Origin: Dictyobacter formicarum | GTDB taxonomy: Bacteria > Chloroflexota > Ktedonobacteria > Ktedonobacterales > Ktedonobacteraceae | Length of the DNA: 64,000 nucleotides | Assembly (NCBI RefSeq): GCF_016587435.1 | Contig: NZ_BNJJ01000015.1 | Span: forward strand, 1-64,000 | Direction: 5' to 3' | In this document: positions 36,732 through 45,510 of the stretch, one piece after another | Position numbering within the stretch: position 1 is the first letter of the stretch | Layout of the letters: every line of letters begins with the position of its first letter | Position numbers and translations under genes: made by a program | The notes under the pieces: generated by a model | Told to the model about the DNA's origin: nothing | Databases searched by the model: none | Seen by the model: the letters and a program-made list of their open reading frames with translations, nothing else

Positions 36732-37124
36732 ATGAACATGCAAGACTCGACAGCCGTTACCATAGCATGCGCCCATATCAACGCTTGGAGTCATCAGGAT
36801 TGGGAGAAGACAAGAGAGCTCGTCGCCCCAAATGTACACGTTGTGGCAACATCTACGCAGTCCATGCTACCTGGCGGAGAAGCTTCAGGCATCGACAATT
36901 ACATGGAACGCTTGATAAAAACTGTGCAACTCATCGAACCCGGAAGCGTTCAGGTGATCTCAGCAATTGGTGATGAAAGGAACGCACTCGTTCTGGAAAC
37001 TCTGAGGATCGGTCTGGGTCCAGGTGGGACGATGGTGACCCTAGCGAGAGCTAGTCTCTACTTGCTCGATGAGAACAAGAAAATCATAGAAGAACGGGAT
37101 GAATTCTGCGTTCTTTCACACTAG
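36732..37124 (+). CDS. SnoaL/NTF2-like protein
   Basis: 130 residues. It reads as an NTF2-like alpha+beta barrel: ITxAHINAWSHQDWEKTRELVAPNVHVVAT, an internal IDNYMERLIKTVQLIEPGSVQVISAIGDERNALVLETLRIGLG, then ASLYLLDENKKIIEERDEFCV. Proteins of this type are polyketide cyclases, ketosteroid-isomerase-like enzymes or binding proteins. No catalytic residue can be singled out. The ATG follows GGAGGAAAAACG. Confidence 0.75.
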   Translation: MNMQDSTAVTIACAHINAWSHQDWEKTRELVAPNVHVVATSTQSMLPGGEASGIDNYMERLIKTVQLIEPGSVQVISAIGDERNALVLETLRIGLGPGGTMVTLARASLYLLDENKKIIEERDEFCVLSH

Positions 37125-37234
37125 CGCAAATAGGGGCTAACAGGACTTTCTGCTTCAAGACCACGCAGATGAAAGATCCGTTCCCCAAAGATGGTGGAAT
37201 GTCTTTCCGCATCGTTCATTTCCTTTCTCGTTCG

Positions 37235-37816
37235 TTATCCGTCAACCACATCCCAGTCTGTTCTTCTTGTGGTTGACCAACGTTTCTCTGTCAGAGGCAT
37301 CTGCTGCTTGCGTCGGGTGTGCGGTTTGAACCGGAGGACGCCCTTGACAGGGGAGAGCGAACGCATTCTTCCACAGTCAGGACATTCCACCAGATTGATG
37401 CCACTGTCAGTAAATCGTTTGAGATCAATGGGAACCAGTTTTCCAGAAAACGTGCAGTTGGAGGATGTGTTTGTGTATTCCTGTTCTTTCGCTGTTTCGT
37501 GCAGTTGGGGCGTTTCGGCTTGTTCGCTTTCTGGTTTGACACAAATGAGCATCGCCGCATGCACACGGCTAGCCACCGTCGTTCCGTCAGGAGTAACGAC
37601 GCACAGATCCATCGTATGCTCATCGACCTGGGTGAGCAGAGCCGGTGCTGGAATGGAGAGCACAAAGGACTCGGAAGACTCGCGTGGCCGTGCTACTGAT
37701 TTGGCTCCTTCGCGCATTGCCATCAGGTCCGGGTCCATCTTCAAGTGCTGCACGGCTGTGCGTACCTGCTTGACTGGATACTCCTGAGCGTGTTCGGCGA
37801 TAAAGTGAAACTTCAT
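37235..37816 (-). pseudogene. Chimeric ORF: IS3 orfB start fused to unknown CPDCG protein
   Basis: 193 codons from an ATG at 37816. The first ~16 residues MKFHFIAEHAQEYPVK are the usual start of IS3-family orfB, but from QVRTAVQHLKMDPDLMAMRE on the sequence is unrelated to integrases. It contains TMDLCVVTPDGTTVASRVHAAM, a Glu-rich segment, and a zinc-ribbon-like INLVECPDCGRMRSLSPVKG with a basic RFKPHTRRKQ tail. The second half is not a family I recognise. The fusion probably arose by deletion from within the IS into a neighbouring gene. Confidence 0.5.
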
Positions 37817-37850
37817 GGCTGGTGCTGCGAGAAGACAATGATGGCTTTTT

Positions 37851-38162
37851 TTAAATGTCACGCTCCTGTTTGACCACTTCCAGCTCGCGTTTGAGACGAC
37901 GGAGTTCTTCTTCCTGAGCGGTTTGATGGCCACTGCCTGGAAAGGCCTGCTCTCCGTGCTGAGCGAATTGCTTGCGCCAGTTATGAATCGTGCTATCACT
38001 GATTCCAAGATCACGAGCAATCTCGGTGATCGGTTTCCCCGAAGTATTGGCCAGTCGGACGGCCTCCACCTTAAATTCTTTTGAGAACGTTCTTTGCTCT
38101 TTCGGCATGGTTCTTCTCCTGCTGAATTATTCCTAGTATAATCCATGTTTCCCGACTGGACA
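37851..38162 (-). mobile_element. IS3-family orfA with left terminus
   Basis: orfA (37851-38108) encodes 85 residues, MPKEQRTFSKEFKVEAVRLA, then EIARDLGISDSTIHNWRKQF, the IS3/IS911 helix-turn-helix and coiled coil ending VVKQERDI. A slippery TTTAAAAAAAG follows at the stop, as in programmed frameshifting into orfB. The terminal sequence TGTCCAGTCGGGAAACATG starts at 38162 (leftward) and contains TATACT just inside as a -10 box. orfB is truncated after ~16 codons and no right end was found, so the element is dead. Confidence 0.8.
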
Positions 38163-38341
38163 GACCGGGGCAAGCTCATCTCTCACATATCTTGGCGAAT
38201 GAGTTACGTGTTATGATGAAAAAGAGACATGGAAAAAGGGAAAAGAGCTATTTACAATGCTACGTCGGGTTATATGAGAAAGTCGATTTGCTAAAATCGC
38301 TTGGGAACGTGGCAAATTATATGGGAAACGGCTCTTTTTAA

Positions 38342-38463
38342 GGCTCTTACACAATTTAGGTAAATGATGAGCTTATTTTTGAAAGCTCATCGCGTTTTTG
38401 AGCACAAAGAATTGCTTCTCACCGTTCTATTGATGTGCTTCTCACCTGAATTGTGTAAGAGCC
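38342..38463. repeat. MITE-like element with 20-bp inverted ends
   Basis: 122 bp. The left end GGCTCTTACACAATTTAGGT and the right end, inverted, GGCTCTTACACAATTCAGGT differ at one base. Flanks are TA-rich (ctttttaa / ttttaaac). An internal hairpin gatgagct/agctcatc is present. No coding potential. The ends resemble those of transposons that use long TIRs (IS256/ISL3-like); the family is not assigned. Confidence 0.75.
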
Positions 38464-38618
38464 TTTTAAACTGATAAATGACATCTCCTGGAGTTCTTCA
38501 TCAAAGCTGATTTGAGGAGAAGAAAGGGAAATGTAGCAAGTAGTGCGTCGCTAAAACTGATTTTATTTGCTTCTGAGCATCATAGGATGCTTACCCCAAA
38601 CAGAAGGAGACAGGAAAT

Positions 38619-41003
38619 ATGGACCGACGTTCAACTCAGGGCAAAGGCCCCAATACTCAGCAGGAAGAGCATCCGGCTGCTGCTCTTAAAAGGCTCCTCA
38701 AGACATTGATACAAGAAATGGAAGCTACAAAGTTCCTGGTCGGAGAAGGGCTCGATGACCTGGCAAGAGAAATCATTCAAATGATTGATACGCAAAAGTC
38801 TAGCGGAAATGCTCTGAAAGGTTATTTTCGCGAATTTCTCTACGGCTATAGCTGCTTTCTGGAAAAAAAGGCGGTCCAATTTGGTCTCATAGGGCCTGAT
38901 CTAACAGTAGAGGCAAAAGCAGGAGCAGGAGGTGATATTACGCTCTTCGATGTGCCTGATTACGACAGCATTTCCCTCATCACGCCTCCAGAAAATGCTT
39001 CTATAGAAGATCTCTTCGACATAGTAGAGAAAAATATGCAAAAAATACTGAGCTTCTATAGACCTCTGCGCACGATCCAGAGCAAGTACATTATTAGCGA
39101 GTATTCCACAAAGATAGCAGACCATATCGCCAAGGCAGCTGAACAACTCTCTGGAGTAACAGGTGAGATGCCTTATCTCAATTCACTGCGGGTTATCAGT
39201 CTTGTCATCGAACCTCCAAAGGCTGCCCAGAGTTTCCTGTTCACGCTCTCCTATCTACATGAGCAGATCATGCAAGCACTTAATAGCCAGAGTTTCGATC
39301 TGGACCTTTGGGATTATGTCGATCTCATCGAAATCGTTGCGGATCTGGGAACATCCCCATTAGAAGGCATGCATGCTGACGTCGCTCTCTTCTTTCAAGA
39401 AAACAACTGGAATGCAGAGCAGGGCTCACTTGTCGTCACCTGTACCATTACTCCTCATCCCCAGAACAAAACACTGACGATAGGACCCCTGACACGATCT
39501 CAGAAGCAGTACAAAGATTTTCCCGGGGTCTTTCTCTTCGAGCAAACCCCTTTAGAAACCCTTCTCATTCAGTATTCTCTGACATTACCATCTGGCTCGC
39601 AGGAAAAGCAACCTGCTCAATCGTCAAAGGCATCGACAACATCGCAAACAGGAGATACAGTATCGGTACGAATGACCTCAAAAGAAGTAGTGCTCATCAC
39701 AGAGATAAAACAGGGCAAAGGAAAAGCAAAAGATTTAATTCTCAAACACTGTGAGATTGTCCTCCCACCCATTTTCGCTGCTCTAGAATTGACAGAACAG
39801 CAGTGTACTTCCTTTATCGGGTTGTTCAAAGATTCAGATTCCGGAACGAAAGCACTTGCCACTGCGCAGAGCATCATTGGGCAGGTGAGCCAGGGCATAA
39901 ACGGCATCGAGGATCAGGTTGTACGACTCAAAAAAGATCAGAAAGGATTGTTCAATCTACTTAAAAGGGAGCAAAAAGGAGAGCAAAAACCTCAAAAAAC
40001 CTCTTCATCCCTACCCTCACCTGAAGAACGGCTCACTGACCTTTGTAAGGAGTATCCCTATCAAGGAAAACTTTTACAGAAGACATACAATATACTCGTA
40101 TCACCTCAATTAGCTGTCAGTCCGAATATCCAGCACCAGGTAATCACGAACCTGAGTCTCATTGCCAAGCACCCCTATGGGAAGCCAGCCTGTGAGTTGA
40201 TTATATCAACCGGAATGAAGAGAGCCCGCAACTCCATAGAAGTTCTCAGACAACTCACAGCCGGTAATGATTGTACCACTGTCCTTGGTCCATTAAACTT
40301 TGCCGCTCTTTTATTGAAGCGCCAGAGGAAGAACCCTGATCCCCGCTACCAGGATTGTATCCTGGCCTTTGAGTATGATGAGAACACACCTGGCATGTGG
40401 CAAATCACGCGCGATCACTTCGATATGGATGTTGGCTGGATCCATAAAAGCTCTCCTCTCACGGTCCTTGCGCTTTATCAGGTCAAACTTATTGATAACC
40501 TTAGCTCGGCAGTGAGCAATGCAGAATATGCCATCACTCAGCAACTCCAATTTCCCGGCAAGGTGGAAAAAGGACTTGCCATCTACTGCCCAGGTAATAT
40601 ACCCGACGACCTGTTCTGGTGGGTGTACGATGCTGCCAAAGAGTTTACTGCATGTATGTCTCCAGCGAAAACGCAAGGGATCACGATTGAACTCTTCTTT
40701 GAAGATGTAGACAATCCATGCGTTGCTTTCAATGCCACCGAGTTCTGGCTGCTGGGAAGAGCAATCTCCTGTTTCGAAAAGGCTCTTCCTCAACTACTCC
40801 TCGACGCGGATAGCACGCTCATCGAGGAAATCATACTACGCTTGCAGAGATATTCCCTTGAGCGTCCGATAAAGACCCTGGCTCAAGAAATTTTAGCCCT
40901 GGTTCAGCAAAGTAAGCTGCCTGCGCAGGGCTCAAAAAAGCTCTCTGAGGCCGTTAGCTATCTCCAACAGATTGCAGAGATAAGCAAAGAAAAGAAGATG
41001 TAA
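38619..41003 (+). CDS. Large protein of unknown function with a possible restriction-endonuclease-like C-terminal domain
   Basis: 794 residues, intact, ATG behind GGAGACAGGAA. I do not recognise a family. Visible parts: a charged helical N-terminus to about 70; a mixed region to about 310 with YFREFLYGYSCFLEKKAVQFG and ITPPENASIEDLFDIVEKNM; a Gln/Ser/Thr linker at about 325-345; a charged helical stretch to about 475 (KGKGKAKDLILKHCEI, RLKKDQKGLFNLLKREQKGEQK). A C-terminal alpha/beta region follows: CILAFEYDENTPGMW, DHFDMDVGWI, LTVLALYQVKLIDNLSSAVS, KVEKGLAIYCPGNIP. The order Asp, then QVK, then helix, strand GLAIYCPG and helix resembles the D-QxK core of Mrr-like nucleases (inference). There is no signal peptide and no operon partner. 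It is bounded by MITE-like repeats on both sides. Confidence 0.6.
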   Translation: MDRRSTQGKGPNTQQEEHPAAALKRLLKTLIQEMEATKFLVGEGLDDLAREIIQMIDTQKSSGNALKGYFREFLYGYSCFLEKKAVQFGLIGPDLTVEAKAGAGGDITLFDVPDYDSISLITPPENASIEDLFDIVEKNMQKILSFYRPLRTIQSKYIISEYSTKIADHIAKAAEQLSGVTGEMPYLNSLRVISLVIEPPKAAQSFLFTLSYLHEQIMQALNSQSFDLDLWDYVDLIEIVADLGTSPLEGMHADVALFFQENNWNAEQGSLVVTCTITPHPQNKTLTIGPLTRSQKQYKDFPGVFLFEQTPLETLLIQYSLTLPSGSQEKQPAQSSKASTTSQTGDTVSVRMTSKEVVLITEIKQGKGKAKDLILKHCEIVLPPIFAALELTEQQCTSFIGLFKDSDSGTKALATAQSIIGQVSQGINGIEDQVVRLKKDQKGLFNLLKREQKGEQKPQKTSSSLPSPEERLTDLCKEYPYQGKLLQKTYNILVSPQLAVSPNIQHQVITNLSLIAKHPYGKPACELIISTGMKRARNSIEVLRQLTAGNDCTTVLGPLNFAALLLKRQRKNPDPRYQDCILAFEYDENTPGMWQITRDHFDMDVGWIHKSSPLTVLALYQVKLIDNLSSAVSNAEYAITQQLQFPGKVEKGLAIYCPGNIPDDLFWWVYDAAKEFTACMSPAKTQGITIELFFEDVDNPCVAFNATEFWLLGRAISCFEKALPQLLLDADSTLIEEIILRLQRYSLERPIKTLAQEILALVQQSKLPAQGSKKLSEAVSYLQQIAEISKEKKM

Positions 41004-41035
41004 TAAATATTGACATGAAGCTGTTGATTTTTTAG

Positions 41036-41272
41036 TAATTGGCCTGTCAGTGCGATCCTGACGTTATCACGACTCGTTTTTGAGAGTCTTTAACGTAAAC
41101 GTAGTATGCAAGGTACCTCACCTGGTGTTCTGACATAATGTTCATGATATGGCTTCGTTCCCTGCCTGAAACGAATAGAGAGTAAAGGCATTTATTCATA
41201 TGGACGTTGTAGGCGTTCTTTACATTCTGTACAAGTCGAGATAACTGACGGATCGCACTGCCAGGCCAATTA
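41036..41272. repeat. MITE-like element with TA flanks
   Basis: 237 bp with 22-bp inverted ends, TAATTGGCCTGTCAGTGCGA on the left and the same with T to G at the 11th base on the right. The outer TA could be the target duplication expected of IS630/Tc1-type elements. The interior is non-coding. Confidence 0.65.
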
Positions 41273-41640
41273 GCCTTCGTATAAGCCTATGCATTCGCGG
41301 ATCGAGCATTTTGATGTCTCCTTGCTGGTGCTACAAATGTTTTTCGGTAAAAAAGCAGTGAGAGTGTTGGTCACTCTCACTGCTGCGGTAATGGCCCGAT
41401 TGTTTTTTTTCTGCTGAGGTGTTGGGAAATTTAACGGGGATGCTCATTTACCTGGGTAAATGAATATGCGATCCCCCGCCCTCAAGGGGCAACCGAGTGG
41501 TTTGAAAACAAGGTCGTTTGCTATCCCTATGGTAAGTTGTTCCATTGAGACCCAGCGCTACATAAGCTTACGTAGCGCTGGGCCGTATTCGCTGTGGGAT
41601 GTTGGTGACGTGACAGAAACCGCACAAGGCCGGGGCAAAG
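41273..41640. other. Intergenic stretch with two hairpins
   Basis: A perfect 12-bp stem at 41355-41383 (gcagtgagagtg / cactctcactgc) has tgtttttttt about 18 bp further right and may be a rightward terminator-like structure. A second stem at 41551-41582 (cccagcgctac / gtagcgctggg) lies 59 bp past the stop of the 7-TM gene. No gene recognised. Confidence 0.5.
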
Positions 41641-42393
41641 CTATTGAGGATTGCCAGGGCGTGAGGAACCTGCTTTGGCTCGTTCGCCAAATACCGGAGC
41701 AGTTGTAAAGAGCGACACAGCGGTCGCAAAGGCCACAACTTTGGAGAGCATGTTCAGGGCAATCGGGATGGGCGTGGATGGATAGGCGAAGCCAAACAAA
41801 GCCCAGACTGTGAAGAGCAAGAACATACCGGCCAGCAGGAAGAAGGTGTATCTCGTCAGCTTCATGGCAGGAGAAAACGAGAGCAGGGCGAAACTCAAGA
41901 TCTCCACCAGAAAGAGCGGCAAAAAGTAGAGCAAGGTGTACAGGACAGGTGGGGCGGGCGGGTAGGTTTGCCACATGACGAGAAGATCGAAAGGAAGCTC
42001 AAAGATCATCGGTGCGGCTATGGTGCCAACAATAGCGCTGCCGATGGCTATCTTGAGCCCGCTCTGGCGCGCCAGGTACAGGATGACGAAAAAGGCAATC
42101 ACTGCCGAAGTGAAGGTGACGGGGGTGATGGGGTTTGTGATCCTGAATTGGATCGTCTGCTGATGTTGGGCTAGCGCGTAGGCGGTTACAGCTATCCTTA
42201 ATGCTATCACAGCTAAGAACCAGCATCCAATAAGTAAGGCCCCCAGAAACTTTCCAGGTCCTTTCACAGCTATTACATGGCGAAAACGAAATCCGAAGTA
42301 CGTCAAGACGCATGTGACAAGCAGCAGCAAGCCCGCTAGGATGTAGGAACTGCTCCCCACGTAGGGACTCCACGCAACATAATGAGTCATCAT
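41641..42393 (-). CDS. Seven-helix membrane protein of unknown function
   Basis: 250 residues from the ATG at 42393 behind CTGGGAGGTC. Seven hydrophobic segments are seen at about 15-36, 48-70, 90-108, 113-137, 147-172, 177-200 and 208-232. The C-terminus is short and basic. No retinal Lys or other catalytic signature stands out. No family recognised. A strong palindrome lies 66 bp upstream. Confidence 0.65.
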   Translation of the reverse strand: MMTHYVAWSPYVGSSSYILAGLLLLVTCVLTYFGFRFRHVIAVKGPGKFLGALLIGCWFLAVIALRIAVTAYALAQHQQTIQFRITNPITPVTFTSAVIAFFVILYLARQSGLKIAIGSAIVGTIAAPMIFELPFDLLVMWQTYPPAPPVLYTLLYFLPLFLVEILSFALLSFSPAMKLTRYTFFLLAGMFLLFTVWALFGFAYPSTPIPIALNMLSKVVAFATAVSLFTTAPVFGERAKAGSSRPGNPQ

Positions 42394-42458
42394 GACCTCC
42401 CAGTTGAGTTTGCGAGAAGAAGTTCAAACTCTTCTCTGTGCAGTCTTTGCCTTTGGAT

Positions 42459-42495
42459 ATTGCTATATGTTATATCTACTATAACATATAGCAAT
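42459..42495. promoter_or_regulatory. Perfect 16-bp palindrome upstream of the 7-TM gene
   Basis: Arms attgctatatgttata / tataacatatagcaat are exact with a 5-base spacer tctac, in the expected promoter region of the leftward gene starting at 42393. It is AT-rich and symmetrical enough to bind a dimeric repressor; no regulator gene is adjacent on the left. Confidence 0.6.
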
Positions 42496-42777
42496 GATGG
42501 TCTGCAAGAGGCAAGTCACATCCGCCCCTTCCTAAAAGCGAACTGGACTGAGCACTAAGTACAATCAACTAACTTTTTCGAAGAGTTGCATACTGCCGGG
42601 AGAAGGAGTGGGCTTGGTCCACTTTTATGGAGGACAGAAAGGCGAAGAGCCGTCAGACTCCCCTGCGACGCGCAGCCAGACCAGAGGTTTGCCCAGGTAC
42701 ATTCATATCAGTGCTCATGTTTAAGGGCATGCGATCAAGATAGGTGTCACCAACCCAACGCTTGCAACTATTTCTTC

Positions 42778-43008
42778 TGACGACGAATATTCGTGCGCCG
42801 CATGATGCGTGGCATTGCAGAGGCATTCCGGTGTAGGCTCTTCAAAACATTGGGCTGGCTATTTGTGGAAGATTCGGGAGCACGGATGACTTCCCGACTG
42901 GGCATTGTGACTTCCTGGATGACCATTGTTCGTCGAGGCATGGACCTGCCAACGACACAAGCAGAGGCTGTTGCTTGTCTTAGTATCGATGATTTTACAT
43001 CAATGTAG
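42778..43008 (+). pseudogene. ISL3-family transposase fragment
   Basis: The frame reads RRIFVRRMMRGIAEAFRCRL, SRLGIVTSWMTIVRRGMDLP and TTQAEAVACLSIDDF then stops. This corresponds to the helix-turn-helix region and the first catalytic Asp (LGIDDF) of ISL3 transposases. Both ends are missing and the first half is diverged. The 280 bp on its left (42496-42777) hold nothing I recognise. Confidence 0.55.
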
Positions 43009-43166
43009 TGCTGTGTTTGCATCTCAGCACTATATATTAAGAGCGGATTCGCATAACCTAGAAAGATGATCGATGAGAGACGCTGAGAGAGGAGCAATCT
43101 TGTTTCCCCTTTTCAGCACAACCCGCTCTCTTCCATCTTCCTGTTTCAAAAGAAAGGGCAAAACGT

Positions 43167-43685
43167 ATGTCCCTCTCAGAACAGCAAGTCCTTGTTGAGC
43201 ACGTGGTCGTCGAGACAACACAATCATACGAGCGTGTCATCGAAGCATTTGAGGACCAGATCGGGCGCAAGGGACATGAGGCGTATCAGCGCGTCTTCAC
43301 CTCCAGCCGTACATCGGAAGAGTTCGCACAAGGCATCGAGCAGCTCCTGGGAGCAAGTGGCTTCATGGAGTTTTTTGCTCTTGATCATGGCGCGTGGTTT
43401 TCTCGTCTCGTTCATCCTCTCAAGGCAAAACTCTATATTATTGGCAATCCCTTGATTGCCCAGCACTTCGAGAAGTACTCAGCTGAGGCGGGACTCTATG
43501 TCCCGATTCGGGTGCAGGTGTATGAAAATGCCCGGGGAAATACCTGCCTCAGTTATGATCGGCCATCCTCTTTGCTGCGAGTATGTGCAGTGACGGAGGA
43601 AGAGTTTGTACAGACTGCAGCGGATCTGGATCAAAAAGTTGCGCACCTCGTCCAGAAAGCTGCCTCTCAGATCGGGTCGCCGTGA
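43167..43685 (+). CDS. DUF302 domain protein
   Basis: 172 residues. The conserved core is LYIIGNPLIAQHFEKYSAEAGLYVPIRVQVYEN, then GNTCLSYDRPSSLL and a C-terminal amphipathic helix LDQKVAHLVQKAA. DUF302 has a two-layer fold and is thought to bind small ligands; its role is unsettled. The N-terminal ~60 residues form a helical extension. The GTG/ATG area is plausible, but only a weak ribosome site (aaagggcaaaacgt) precedes the ATG. ISL3 debris flanks it on both sides. Confidence 0.85.
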   Translation: MSLSEQQVLVEHVVVETTQSYERVIEAFEDQIGRKGHEAYQRVFTSSRTSEEFAQGIEQLLGASGFMEFFALDHGAWFSRLVHPLKAKLYIIGNPLIAQHFEKYSAEAGLYVPIRVQVYENARGNTCLSYDRPSSLLRVCAVTEEEFVQTAADLDQKVAHLVQKAASQIGSP

Positions 43686-43700
43686 GGCTGCCCGATCCGT

Positions 43701-44310
43701 TTGTCCCTGACCGTCCGAAAGTTCTTTTGTCAGCACCCTGATTGTGCTCAAAAAGTGTTTACAGAACGGCTTCCTGACTTCATTGCAGCCTCCTCTCGCC
43801 TCATGTTGCGATTACGCAACGCGGTGCAGGAGATTGGCTATGCCACTTGTAGAAAGGGCGGCGAACGCCTCTCCAACAAACTCGGCGTGCCAGTGTCGGA
43901 TGCGACCTTGCTTTGGTCCTTGTATCTGGTTCCGTTGCCAGCGATTGGTCACATCGAAGCGTTAGGCATTGGCGATTGGAGTTATCGGCGTAGAAAACGC
44001 TGGGGGAGAGTATCCTGGTCGATCTACAGACGCACAAAATCATTGACCTGTTGCCCGAATGCAGCGTCGAATTAGTGGTAGCTTGGCTCGAAACGCATCC
44101 CGAAATCGAGATTGTCAGCTGGGATCGAGGCAGCACGTATGTTGATGGGGCAACCAAAGGCGCTCCTCTCGCGACGCAGGTCTGTGACCGCTGGCACCTC
44201 CTAAAAAATCTGGGAGAGGCTGTTGAAAGCCTTCCTCATTCGAGCCCATGTCCGCCTTTCAGACCCAGCAAGCCCACATCCACGGTCAGAGCATCGTGAA
44301 ACAACCAGAG
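43701..44310 (+). pseudogene. ISL3-family transposase, frameshifted
   Basis: It begins inside the zinc-ribbon region (RKFFCQHPDCAQKVFTERLP), continues through the HTH part and the first Asp (IEALGIGDWSYRRRKRWG), then shifts frame near 44005 to ILVDLQTHKIIDLLPE and SWDRGSTYVDGATKGAP (second Asp), ATQVCDRWHLLKNLGEAVE, and shifts again to AFLIRAHVRL. The N-terminus and the last third are missing. A different copy from the fragments at 6391 and 42778. Confidence 0.8.
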
Positions 44311-44430
44311 TGGCATCCACCGAGGGGGAGGTTGAGTTGTTTGATGGCGGCTGGTTGCCATTAGATGAAGAAGTACCTCAAACCCGTATCATTACAACCG
44401 TCATTTGTCCAAGAATAACACGACCCTCTC

Positions 44431-44470
44431 TTGACATCTCTGTTCCCCGTTTATATGATGATTATCATAT
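44431..44470 (+). promoter_or_regulatory. tetR promoter with overlapping operator
   Basis: TTGACA (44431-44436), a 17-bp spacer, TATGAT (44454-44459). The -10 box lies inside an inverted repeat ATATGAT-GATT-ATCATAT (44453-44470). A near-identical repeat sits at the start of the downstream oxidoreductase promoter, which supports autorepression by the TetR protein at 44676. Confidence 0.75.
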
Positions 44471-44675
44471 ACGCTTGATGTGAGTGAGAAATACAGGGGT
44501 CAGCGAAAGCCAGAGCGGAACGTTCCACGATATCTTCTTTTCAAGAGTTTTTTAACTCACACCAAGCGTCTCTATCATGAAAAGAACCGTTGGAAAATGC
44601 TTCTATAAAGGGAGAAGACATGCTCAGGCAAAATCGAGACGCAGATGCGTCAAAAATATGTGAAAGAGGAAGAAA

Positions 44676-45275
44676 ATGAAGCGCTCTCGGCAAGAAACAC
44701 AGCAAACGTATCAACGAATCGTCCAGAACGCAGCGCAGCAGATCCGTGTTCAGGGTGTCAATGGCGTTGGCATCGTGGATCTCATGGGGCAAGTTGGCCT
44801 GACACATGGAGGATTTTATGCCCATTTCCGGAGCAAAGATGCCCTGCTCGCGGAAATTTGCCACGCAGGGATAGCTGAGACGCTCGAGAAGCTCACTCAG
44901 GCGGTTGACCATGCGCCAGCAGGAACAGAACTCTCAGCTCTGGTTAATACGTATCTGAGCGTTGCGCACCGTGATCATCCTGCGACTGGCTGTGTCATGC
45001 CGACTTTGGCGGCAGACGTTGCTCGTCGTCCAGAAGAGGTACGAACCGCATTTACGGAAGGATACGAAAAGCTCCTTCAGTTTGTTGCTTCCGTTATGCC
45101 AGAAGATACCGACGAGAAGCGGTATGATGCAGCCATAGCTCTGCTCGCAGAGATGGTTGGTGCAGTGCTGCTGTCCCGTACGGTCAATGACCCGGCGTTG
45201 AGCGAACGCATTCTGCGGGTCAATCGAGATTTTTCTCTCCAGACCTTTACCAAAACCTCTCCAGAGAACGAGTAG
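44676..45275 (+). CDS. TetR/AcrR-family repressor (quinone-oxidoreductase associated)
   Basis: 199 residues. The helix-turn-helix reads RIVQNAAQQIRVQGVNGVGIVDLMGQVGLTHGGFYAHFRSKDALLAEI. A TetR_C-type ligand domain with a conserved Cys (HRDHPATGCVMPTLAADVARRPEEVR) follows; in relatives (NemR/AcuR-like) such a Cys may sense electrophiles. The ATG follows AAAGAGGAAGAAA. The next gene on the same strand is a quinone oxidoreductase, and both promoters carry the same 18-bp inverted repeat, so the two genes form a local regulator/target pair. Confidence 0.9.
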   Translation: MKRSRQETQQTYQRIVQNAAQQIRVQGVNGVGIVDLMGQVGLTHGGFYAHFRSKDALLAEICHAGIAETLEKLTQAVDHAPAGTELSALVNTYLSVAHRDHPATGCVMPTLAADVARRPEEVRTAFTEGYEKLLQFVASVMPEDTDEKRYDAAIALLAEMVGAVLLSRTVNDPALSERILRVNRDFSLQTFTKTSPENE

Positions 45276-45313
45276 CATCGTTCTCTGAAGAGGTTTCGTT
45301 TCCTCCTCTTCTC

Positions 45314-45365
45314 TTGACATACTGATCAGTATCGCGTATCCTTTTTTACATGATGGTTATCATGT
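45314..45365 (+). promoter_or_regulatory. Quinone oxidoreductase promoter with two palindromes
   Basis: TTGACA (45314-45319), 17 bp, TATCCT (45337-45342). The spacer is a palindrome ATACTGATCAGTAT (45319-45332), and the expected transcription start is covered by ACATGAT-GGTT-ATCATGT (45348-45365), which matches the tetR operator at 15 of 18 positions. Confidence 0.7.
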
Positions 45366-45510
45366 AAATTTAGATAAACAATGAACGATCAATGGCATTG
45401 CCCAGGAAGCGGCCTGTTGGCTTCTGATACCGCTCGTTGTCTCGATGGTGAGGTGCTCATCCTCGAGAGAGGCCTGCTGACAGAAGGGCGCCACAAAGGA
45501 GAAGAAACAA

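Noticed and set aside
42768..43097. 109-aa open frame on the minus strand
   Set aside because: Antisense to an ISL3 transposase remnant whose plus-strand frame shows the LSIDDF motif.
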